Assembly: GCA_049644345.1 (NCBI GenBank)
Contig: JBARRS010000059.1
Coordinates: forward strand, 1-5,744
Source: JBARRS01 sp049644345
GTDB lineage: Bacteria; Actinomycetota; Thermoleophilia; Gaiellales; Gaiellaceae
Direction of reading: 5' to 3'
Length of the DNA: 5,744 nt
The notes under the pieces were generated by a model. It was not told the DNA's origin and ran no database searches. It worked only from the letters and a program-made list of their open reading frames with translations. The translations under genes were made by a program, and so were the position numbers. This document shows, in pieces, positions 1 to 5,188 of this stretch (position 1 is the stretch's first letter; each line of letters opens with the position of its first letter).

Positions 1-1033
1 TCAGCTCCCCGAACATCTGCTCGTGCAGCACCTCGGAGAAGCCGATGATCGCGTTCAGCGGCGTCCGCAGCTCGTGCGACATCGTGGCCAGGAAGTCCGA
101 CTTGTGCCGGCTCGCGGTCTCCAGCTCCTGGTACAGCCGCTGCAGTTCGTCGCTCATCCGGTTCACGTCCCCGGCGAGTGCGCCGATCTCGTCGCGGTTC
201 GGCACCTCCACATGGCCCGCGAAGCCGCCGGCCGCGATCGCTGCCAGCCGCTCCTGCGTCTTCCGGAGCGGGACGACGACCGAGTCCGAAAGGAGCAGCC
301 CGAGAGCGAGAGCAAGAAGGAGGCTCCCGGCACCCGCGCCGATCAGGAGATTTCGCGAGTTGCTATACGAGCCTCGGTCGCTCGCGACGAGGGCGTCCGC
401 GCGTGCCCGGGTCCTCGCAGTGAGGGGGGCGAGCTTCGCCGCGAACGAAGCGGCCCACTTGTCGCCACGGATCATGAGGTGCGAGCGAGGGGGCGAGCTG
501 GATTCGCCGGATTCGAGGTTGATGGCCCAGAAGAGCGTGACGCTGTCGGCGAGCTTGCGGGACAGCGACGGCGCGACGGCGTCGAGGGTGAGCGGCCGGT
601 GCGTTCGTTGGTTGTCGGGGAAGCATTCTCCAGGGGTCGGCGTTATGTCTACAAACAGCGGCCGCAACCCCCCGTCGAGGCAGAGCCGGTTCCACTCGCC
701 GTCGATGAGGTTTCCGAGCGCCGCGAAAACCGTTTGCGGAACGGGCACCCCCGGAGCGGTGACCGCGGGGCGGAGGCGGTAGTCGAGCGTCGTTTTGAGC
801 TGCGTCGCGTCCGTGAGGAGGAGCTGCTCGTAGACACCTTCCTCTTGGAGCCTCCTCAGCTGCTTGCCACGGGAGTTCGACTGGCCGAGCGCGACGAGAC
901 CTAGGACGGCGACGAGGGCGAGCAGCGCGGCGACGGCGAACGAGCCGAAAAGCTGTTTCGTCCGGATGGGCAGTGGAACGCGAGCGACCGCTCGTACCAG
1001 CGGCTTGCGGACGGAGTCGAGAATCCTGCTCAC
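1..1033 (-). CDS. HAMP-HisKA membrane sensor histidine kinase (3' part off window)
   Basis: This is a transmembrane sensor kinase expected to autophosphorylate on His and pass the phosphate to a receiver, probably the one encoded just upstream. The frame is open from a GTG at 1031-1033 to the left edge, giving 344 visible residues. In order: a short basic cytoplasmic N-terminus; TM1 at about 29-50; an extracytoplasmic region at about 51-226 that I do not recognise, with only two cysteines (C118, C137); TM2 at about 229-249; HAMP at about 246-300; then the HisKA H-box SHELRTPLNAIIGFSEVL with phosphoacceptor H320. The catalytic ATPase domain should lie beyond position 1. The GTG overlaps the receiver's TGA as GTGA and has GGAGG 8 nt upstream, which fixes the start and suggests translational coupling. 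Kinase assignment is firm; the ligand is unknown. Confidence 0.93.
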   Translation of the reverse strand, partial: MSRILDSVRKPLVRAVARVPLPIRTKQLFGSFAVAALLALVAVLGLVALGQSNSRGKQLRRLQEEGVYEQLLLTDATQLKTTLDYRLRPAVTAPGVPVPQTVFAALGNLIDGEWNRLCLDGGLRPLFVDITPTPGECFPDNQRTHRPLTLDAVAPSLSRKLADSVTLFWAINLESGESSSPPRSHLMIRGDKWAASFAAKLAPLTARTRARADALVASDRGSYSNSRNLLIGAGAGSLLLALALGLLLSDSVVVPLRKTQERLAAIAAGGFAGHVEVPNRDEIGALAGDVNRMSDELQRLYQELETASRHKSDFLATMSHELRTPLNAIIGFSEVLHEQMFGEL

Positions 1034-1398
1034 GCCAGGTGCCTCCGGACCTGGTCCGGAAACTCGCGGACCCGGATCGGCTTTTCGAGGTAGCCGTCGA
1101 AGCCGTCGGCGAGAAACCGCTCGCGGTCGCCCTTCATCGTCGAGGAGGTGAGTGCGACCACGTTGATCGCGGCCGTGCGCTCGTCCTCCCTCAGCTTCCG
1201 CACCGCCTCGGTCCCTCTCATGTCGGGCATGCGGATGTCCATCAGGATGAGATCGGGGCGGTGCTCGGCAGCGAGGGAAAGCCCTTCGACGCCGCCCGTG
1301 GCCTCGAGCGTTCGGAACCCTGCGAACTGGAGAACGTCGCGCGCGAGCCTTCGGTTCTGCTCGTTGTCGTCGACGATCAAGATCAACTCGTGGGCCAT
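1030..1398 (-). CDS. Single-domain response regulator (CheY/DivK-like receiver)
   Basis: A 122-residue stand-alone receiver domain with no output domain. It should be phosphorylated on Asp and act by protein-protein contact or as a phosphorelay intermediate. All receiver landmarks are present: acidic pair D10/D11 (LIVDDNE), phosphoacceptor D54 in DLILMDIRMPD, switch T84 in VVALTSST, and K106 in YLEKPI. Its style (DDNEQNRRL start, EKPI) is that of DivK-like receivers rather than transcriptional regulators. The ATG at 1396-1398 has an excellent Shine-Dalgarno. It is the first gene of a two-gene unit and its TGA overlaps the GTG of the downstream membrane kinase, its probable partner. It is divergent from the kinase-like gene beginning at 1434. 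Family assignment is certain; the exact pathway is not. Confidence 0.95.
   Translation of the reverse strand: MAHELILIVDDNEQNRRLARDVLQFAGFRTLEATGGVEGLSLAAEHRPDLILMDIRMPDMRGTEAVRKLREDERTAAINVVALTSSTMKGDRERFLADGFDGYLEKPIRVREFPDQVRRHLA
1042..1047 (-). promoter_or_regulatory. Ribosome binding site of the sensor kinase
   Basis: CGGAGG on the minus strand lies inside the last codons of the receiver gene. Counting from GGAGG, 8 nt separate it from the GTG at 1031-1033. It supports the GTGA-overlap start of the kinase rather than an internal start. Confidence 0.7.
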
Positions 1399-1405
1399 GG
1401 CGATG

Positions 1406-1412
1406 CCTCCTT
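1406..1412 (-). promoter_or_regulatory. Ribosome binding site of the receiver gene
   Basis: AAGGAGG on the minus strand, separated by 7 nt from the ATG at 1396-1398. It is a near-perfect anti-16S match and fixes the receiver start. Confidence 0.85.
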
Positions 1413-1422
1413 CTCGACGGAG

Positions 1423-1450
1423 ACGTTACGCCCGTGGGTCTTGCCGCAAC
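1423..1450 (-). promoter_or_regulatory. Candidate promoter of the receiver-kinase unit (weak)
   Basis: On the minus strand, TAACGT (1423-1428) could serve as a -10 box, with TTGCGG (1444-1449) as a -35 box 15 nt upstream. That spacing is short. The -10 box would place the start of transcription just before the AAGGAGG site. The segment overlaps the beginning of the divergent gene. This is pattern matching only. Confidence 0.2.
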
Positions 1451-2030
1451 AGCGTGCTGGCCCACGACCTCGATCGTGCTGGCCTCCCGCGACGCGGGGG
1501 CCTACGCTCTCCACGTGTTCTCCGACTTCGACCGGGAGCGCCGGCGGATCGAAGAGGCGCTGCACGACGGGGTTCAGCAGGATCTCGCCGCGACGGTGGT
1601 GGCGCTCGAGCTCGCACGGGAGCTTCTCGACTCCGACCCGGCCGCTGCGCGCAGCGCGCTCGAGGAGTTGGCTGCGCAGGTCGAGGAAGCACTCGCTCGA
1701 GTGCGGGCCCTCGCCGGGACGGTCTATCCGTCGATCCTCCCCGCGCGTGGCCTGACGGACGCCCTTCGCTCGCTCGATGTCGAAACCGCCGACCTGGAGC
1801 GCTATCCGCTCGAGATCGAGGAGGCGGTCTACTTCTCGTGTCGCGCCCTGCGGAGCCGCGCGACCCGGGCTCGCGTGTGGAGCGACGGTGCCGGTCTTCG
1901 CCTCGAGCTCCTCGGCGTCACCGCTGTCGAGGACGACGAGCTTTCGCACGCACGCGAGCGAATCGCCGCGGTCGGCGGTCAGTTCGACCTTTCGGCCGGC
2001 CGGGTCTCCGCGGCAGTCCCGCTCAGGTAG
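1434..2030 (+). CDS. Short NarL/DesK-type (HisKA_3) histidine-kinase-like protein with degenerate ATPase domain
   Basis: A soluble 198-residue protein related to HisKA_3 kinases that pair with NarL-type regulators. DRERRRIEEALHDGVQQDL (about 33-51) is a typical dimerisation/phosphoacceptor helix with H44, and the phosphatase motif HDxxxQ is intact (H44, D45, Q49). YPSILPARGLTDALRSL (98-114) matches the second DHp helix. The family's LEIEEAVYFSCRAL follows, but the N-box Asn and the DxGxG ATP-lid motifs are absent. After LRLELLGV it jumps to the family's C-terminal signature (RERIAAVGGQFDLS...VSAAVPLR). ATP binding is therefore doubtful; phosphatase or phosphotransfer roles are possible (inference). 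There is no TM or PAS domain. The start is uncertain: GTG 1434 has GGAG 11 nt upstream; GTG 1476 or 1515 are alternatives. The 3' end overlaps the convergent regulator gene by 52 bp. Confidence 0.8.
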   Translation: MGLAATACWPTTSIVLASRDAGAYALHVFSDFDRERRRIEEALHDGVQQDLAATVVALELARELLDSDPAAARSALEELAAQVEEALARVRALAGTVYPSILPARGLTDALRSLDVETADLERYPLEIEEAVYFSCRALRSRATRARVWSDGAGLRLELLGVTAVEDDELSHARERIAAVGGQFDLSAGRVSAAVPLR

Positions 2031-3466
2031 AAGATCACCGCCTTCACACGCTTGTGGACTGCGGTCTCCCAGGCCAGACCGAGCTTGAGGAAGATCGCGT
2101 GGATCACCTTCTCGACCGTGCGTTCGCTCAGGCCTAGCGCCTCCGCGATCGCCGCGTTGTTCTTCCCCTCCGCCATCTCTCGGAGGACGTCGCGCTCTCT
2201 CTGCGTCAGCTCGTTCAGCGGGGAGTGCTCGCGCCGCGTCTTCTCGGCCACGAGCGCCTCGACGACCTTCGGATCGACGACCGATCCTCCCTCTGCCACA
2301 GCCCGGATCGCCGCGACGAGCTGGCCGACGTCGTGGACGCGCTCCTTGAGCAGGTACGCGCGCCGCTCCGTCCCTGCCTCGAAGAGCGCAAGCGCGTAAG
2401 CGGGCTCCAGGTACTGGCTGAGCACGACCACGCCGACGTCCGGATGCTCGACGCGTAACCGGTCTGCAGCTCGAATCCCTTCGTCGAGGTTGCCCGGCGG
2501 CATGCGGATGTCGGTGACGACGACATCGGGCCGCTCGGCCTCGACCGCGGCGAGCAGCGAGTCGAGGTCCTCGCAGACGGCCGCAACCTCCAGGTCCGGG
2601 TTCGTCTGGAGCAGTCGCCTAATCCCCTCGCGCAAGAGGTAGTGGTCCTCGGCCAGCACGACGCGCGTCGGCGCGATCGCCGCTTCGTTCGGAGCGGAGA
2701 TTCCGGCCGGCCGCTCGAGTGCCGGATCCTGGGCCAAGATCCCTTTCTGCAGTCGCTGCAATGCCGGGCTCGGCTCGATTCCGAGCTCCTCCACCAGGAC
2801 TTCCCGTGTCTGCTGGTACGCGTCGAGGGCCTCTGCCTGGCGGTCGGCGCGGTAGAGAGCATGCATCAGCTGGGCGCGCAGCCGTTCCCGCAGTGGGTGT
2901 TCACCGACGAGCACCTGCAGCTCGCCGAGCACATCCTCGTGCCGCCCGAGCGCAAGATCGCAGTCGATCCGATCCATCAGCGCCGTCATCCGCAGCTCGT
3001 CGAGCTGTGCCACCTCGTCACGCCCGTGCGACTCGAGCAGCAGCCCCGCGAGGGTCGGGCCGCGCCAGAGCGCGAGCGCTTCGCGGAGGAGCTCGGCAGC
3101 CGCTTCGAGTTCGCCCGCAGCCGCGCGCTCATGGGCAGTCGCAAGGAGCTGTCGCATCTGCCCGACATCGAGCTCGTCGGCGCCGACCCCGAGCCGGTAG
3201 CCGCCGTCTGCCGTTGCGATCGGGTCGCGACCGTTCCGGATCAGCGCCTTCCGCAGCTGGGAGACGTAGACGTTGACGGCCTTTCTGGCCGTGGGCGGGG
3301 GCGACTCGCCCCAGAGCTCGTCGATCAGGCGCTCGCGCGAGACGAACTCGTTCGCATGCAAGAGCAGGACCGCCAGGACGAGCCGCTCCTTGAGCCTGCC
3401 CAGCGGGACCGGCTCGCCCTCGTCGACCACCTCGAGCGGCCCGAGGATCCGGTACTCCACGAGCAC
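1979..3466 (-). CDS. Fused SARP/BTAD - receiver - LuxR transcriptional regulator
   Basis: A 495-residue regulator with two DNA-binding domains. Residues 5-95 are an OmpR-like winged helix of the AfsR/SARP type (YRILGPLEVVDEGEPV; LWGESPPPTARKAVNVYVSQLR; DGGYRL). Residues 97-245 are a BTAD helical-repeat domain ending EELGIEPSPALQRLQ. A short linker follows. Residues 267-390 are a full receiver with acidic E273/D274, phosphoacceptor D319 (VVVTDIRMP), S350 and K374 (AYLLKERV). Residues 416-482 are a LuxR/NarL helix-turn-helix (LTQRERDVLREMAEGKNNAAIAEALGLSERTVEK). The frame is continuous across the junction, with no sign of a frameshift. The GTG at 3464-3466 starts close to the expected SARP N-terminus; no strong Shine-Dalgarno is visible and GTG 3458 is an alternative. 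It is convergent with the kinase-like gene and divergent from the secreted propeller gene. Targets are unknown. Confidence 0.95.
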   Translation of the reverse strand: MLVEYRILGPLEVVDEGEPVPLGRLKERLVLAVLLLHANEFVSRERLIDELWGESPPPTARKAVNVYVSQLRKALIRNGRDPIATADGGYRLGVGADELDVGQMRQLLATAHERAAAGELEAAAELLREALALWRGPTLAGLLLESHGRDEVAQLDELRMTALMDRIDCDLALGRHEDVLGELQVLVGEHPLRERLRAQLMHALYRADRQAEALDAYQQTREVLVEELGIEPSPALQRLQKGILAQDPALERPAGISAPNEAAIAPTRVVLAEDHYLLREGIRRLLQTNPDLEVAAVCEDLDSLLAAVEAERPDVVVTDIRMPPGNLDEGIRAADRLRVEHPDVGVVVLSQYLEPAYALALFEAGTERRAYLLKERVHDVGQLVAAIRAVAEGGSVVDPKVVEALVAEKTRREHSPLNELTQRERDVLREMAEGKNNAAIAEALGLSERTVEKVIHAIFLKLGLAWETAVHKRVKAVIFYLSGTAAETRPAERSN

Positions 3467-3593
3467 GTTTTACCGCTTCTGAAGCCAGAACGGAAGAGCC
3501 GGAGCCCGTGCGGTTATCGGAATGGGGCCAGCGTCTTACCCCGGCAGGCGACATTCGCGGCATGGCTCGTCCACAACACGAGGAGGGAACGAG
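3467..3593. promoter_or_regulatory. Divergent intergenic region between the fused regulator and the propeller gene
   Basis: 127 bp between the GTG of the minus-strand regulator and the ATG of the plus-strand propeller gene. Unless either gene is read through from outside, promoters for both must lie here. I see no convincing -35/-10 pair. ATAACC-like sequence near 3512-3518 (minus) and TATCGG (plus) are the only AT-rich cores. No SARP-type tandem heptamers are evident. Confidence 0.35.
3581..3587 (+). promoter_or_regulatory. Ribosome binding site of the secreted propeller gene
   Basis: AGGAGGG lies 6 nt before the ATG at 3594. It decides this start over the in-frame upstream ATG at 3522, which would add 24 residues in front of an obvious signal peptide. 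Confidence 0.85.
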
Positions 3594-4550
3594 ATGAACA
3601 AGACGGTTACCACAACCGTGCTTGCGGCTGTGCTCGCGCTGGCGGCCCTGGCCACCGTAGTGGGATCGGCCCGCGCCACCTACCGGGGCGAGACCAATGG
3701 ACGGCTCGCCTTCGGCATCAACATCAACGGCAACACCGACGTCTACTCGGTCCAGCCCAACGGGCAAGACTTGCAGCGGCTGACCACCGACCCGGGCTTC
3801 GACGCCTGCGCCGCCTACTCGGCCGACGGCAAGCGAATCGCCTACTGCTCGGGCCAGGGCGGCGGCCCCGTCCAGGTCTGGACGATGAATCAGGACGGCA
3901 CGGACAAACAGCAGGTCACGCACATGAGCGCCACCGCGATCTTCCCCGACTTCTCGCCCGACGGGAGCAAGATCGTCTTCTGCGCTGGCCCGTCGACCTT
4001 CGCCCGCGACATCTATGTCGTCAACAGCGACGGCAGCGACCTCACCAGGCTGACGAGCGGCGCCGGCAACAACGTCTATCCCGCCTTCTCGCCGAACGGC
4101 CGCAAGATCGTCTTCACCAGCAACCGCACCGGCACCTCGCAGGTCTGGCTGATGAAGGCCGACGGCTCGAACCAGAGACAGCTCACCTTCGACTCGCAGC
4201 CCAAGGACCAGGTACCCGACTGGAGCCCCAACGGCAGCAAGATCGCCTACCTCGCCGACACACACGGAATCGCCGACATGGGCAACAGCTGGGGCGACAT
4301 CTGGGTGATGAACGCCAACGGCTCTCACCAACACCAGATCACGCACGATGCGACCGACTACGGCACCGCCTGGTCACCCGACGGAACCCGCATCGCCACG
4401 CTCGACTTCCCCACCCGCACCATCTACACCCTCAACGCCAGAGACGGAAGCGACCGGCAGACAGTCCACCCCGGCGGCCTCCAGTTCGTCCCCGGCTGGC
4501 AGCCCCTCGGCACCGGCGACGGGGACGACCAGGGCGAAGACGAGGGTTAG
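3594..4550 (+). CDS. Secreted PD40/TolB-like beta-propeller protein
   Basis: A 318-residue exported protein. Residues 1-28 form a Sec signal peptide (MNKT start, hydrophobic core VLAAVLALAALATVVG, likely cleavage after SARA). The remainder is a tandem series of about 45-residue PD40/WD40-like blades of the TolB type, each with a DIYVVNSDGSDLTRLT-like strand and an SPDGSKIVF-like strand. SxDG/SPDG/SPNG turns fall at 76-79, 121-124, 166-169, 211-214 and 261-264, consistent with about six blades including a C-terminal one ending VPGWQPL. The mature protein has three cysteines (C72, C85, C130) and a short acidic tail (GDGDDQGEDEG). Such propellers usually serve as binding scaffolds; no catalytic domain accompanies the repeats. 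It is not TolB itself, since the TolB N-terminal domain and Tol-Pal neighbours are missing. The strong Shine-Dalgarno supports this start. It is divergent from the fused regulator, whose control of it is possible but unproven. Confidence 0.92.
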   Translation: MNKTVTTTVLAAVLALAALATVVGSARATYRGETNGRLAFGININGNTDVYSVQPNGQDLQRLTTDPGFDACAAYSADGKRIAYCSGQGGGPVQVWTMNQDGTDKQQVTHMSATAIFPDFSPDGSKIVFCAGPSTFARDIYVVNSDGSDLTRLTSGAGNNVYPAFSPNGRKIVFTSNRTGTSQVWLMKADGSNQRQLTFDSQPKDQVPDWSPNGSKIAYLADTHGIADMGNSWGDIWVMNANGSHQHQITHDATDYGTAWSPDGTRIATLDFPTRTIYTLNARDGSDRQTVHPGGLQFVPGWQPLGTGDGDDQGEDEG

Positions 4551-4823
4551 GCGACCGCACCTAGAACGGCATCGCGCCGCCCCTCTCCCCAGCCCAGGCC
4601 AATGCGAGCCGAGCTCGAGACGCGATGGGCCCCGCGCTCCTCCCAAGCTGCAACCGCATTTCATGTCCGGATGACCGCAACTGCGATGCGCACGCGGGAT
4701 CTGCGCGGGATGATCAGCGACTTGTCGGATCCTTCGGCGTCTGACCCGACAACCGAACATGCGGATCTGCAGCGCTTTCAAGCGGAGAAACGCCTAACAA
4801 AATGCCTCTGCGGAATCACCGCG

Positions 4824-4847
4824 CGACGGCCGGAAAGCCGGCGGTCG
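4824..4847. other. Imperfect GC-rich hairpin
   Basis: CGAC-G-GCCGG, loop AAAG, CCGGC-G-GTCG forms 9 base pairs with one G-G mismatch. No T-run follows on either strand and it lies about 270 nt past the upstream stop, so a terminator role for the propeller gene at 3594-4550 is doubtful. It may be part of a non-coding repeat or a structured RNA. Confidence 0.4.
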
Positions 4848-4904
4848 TTCGTGCCTACCGTGGCAACGGAATACGCGAATGTGCAGGGATTTTCTACGGG
4901 AGCG

Positions 4905-4921
4905 ACGGGGGTCGATCCCGG
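4905..4921 (-). other. tRNA T-arm-like motif (no full tRNA)
   Basis: On the minus strand, CGGG-ATCGACC-CCCG (core 4906-4920) forms a 4-bp stem with a 7-nt loop that matches the T-loop consensus TTCRANY at 6 of 7 positions. The fifth stem pair is a C-T mismatch. No matching 5' acceptor strand, anticodon arm or CCA end is found at the expected distance, so it is not a working tRNA gene. Confidence 0.3.
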
Positions 4922-5142
4922 ACTTTACACCTCACGAGATCGAGATCCGATGACGTGAACCGACTAATCACTACTCATGACGATCCCGGGGGTTGTACCA
5001 GTCACGAGTTCAGGCGATTGTCTGACTCCGCTCTGCTTGCTTCGCAGGCAGGCAAGTCTTGACACTTGGAGTTCACAGGCCCCGGCTACCGGATACTCCC
5101 GCGCTGTCTGGACGCGCTGTTCGCTGCGTGCTGTGGTAGGTA

Positions 5143-5162
5143 GGCCCCGCGAGGTCGGGGCC
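5143..5162 (-). terminator. Probable intrinsic-type terminator hairpin of the right-edge gene
   Basis: GGCCCCG, loop CGAGGT, CGGGGCC is a perfect 7-bp GC stem that starts 26 nt past the stop of the minus-strand gene ending at 5189. There is no U-tract, as is common for terminators in high-GC actinobacteria. Being symmetrical, it could also stop plus-strand transcription arriving from the left. Confidence 0.5.
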
Positions 5163-5188
5163 CACAACGCCGATCACGGGTCGGTGTG

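Larger units (their letters stand above)
4551..5188. other. 638-bp intergenic region without a convincing gene
   Basis: This stretch lies between the stops of two convergent propeller genes. Short open frames exist (for example plus 4602-4958 and 4802-5062, minus 4964-5167), but their third-position bases look mixed, unlike the strongly G/C-ending codons of the neighbours, and none has a good ribosome site or recognisable domain. It contains a hairpin at 4824-4847, a T-arm-like motif at 4905-4921, an 8-nt direct repeat at 4693-4711, and a terminator-like hairpin at 5143-5162. By eye it is less GC-rich than the flanking genes. It may be a decayed region or a non-coding repeat. Confidence 0.5.

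Noticed and set aside
23..904. 293-codon plus-strand frame opposite the sensor kinase
   Set aside because: It mirrors the kinase's HAMP/HisKA coding sequence and is rich in Arg/Glu with no recognisable motif.
3129..4346. 405-codon minus-strand frame opposite the propeller gene with a repeating V-A-V-G-D pattern
   Set aside because: The periodicity is the reverse image of the propeller blades. It has no signal, no domain and overlaps two well-supported genes.
2642..4564. Very long plus-strand open frame (640 codons) spanning the fused regulator and the propeller gene
   Set aside because: It is antisense to the regulator and out of frame with the propeller. It shows low-complexity Arg/His/Pro-rich sequence and no domain. 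High-GC DNA commonly leaves such shadow frames open.
4567..4579. Terminator just after the propeller stop (CGGC-ATCGC-GCCG)
   Set aside because: The stem is only 4 bp with no T-run, too weak to call.
4602..4958. 118-codon plus-strand ORF in the intergenic region
   Set aside because: Third codon positions look mixed, there is no Shine-Dalgarno, and its C-terminal peptide resembles known spurious translations. It may be non-coding.
4900..4975. Complete tRNA gene on the minus strand
   Set aside because: Only a T-arm-like core is present. No 5' acceptor strand complementary to CGCTCCC, no anticodon stem and no CCA were found.
5036..5056. Hairpin CTTGC...GCAAG
   Set aside because: A 5-bp stem with an 11-nt loop and no functional context is expected by chance.
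5059..5097. Plus-strand promoter with TTGACA at 5059-5064
   Set aside because: The only -10-like box, GATACT at 5092-5097, is 27 nt away. Nothing plausible lies at 16-18 nt, and no plus-strand gene follows.
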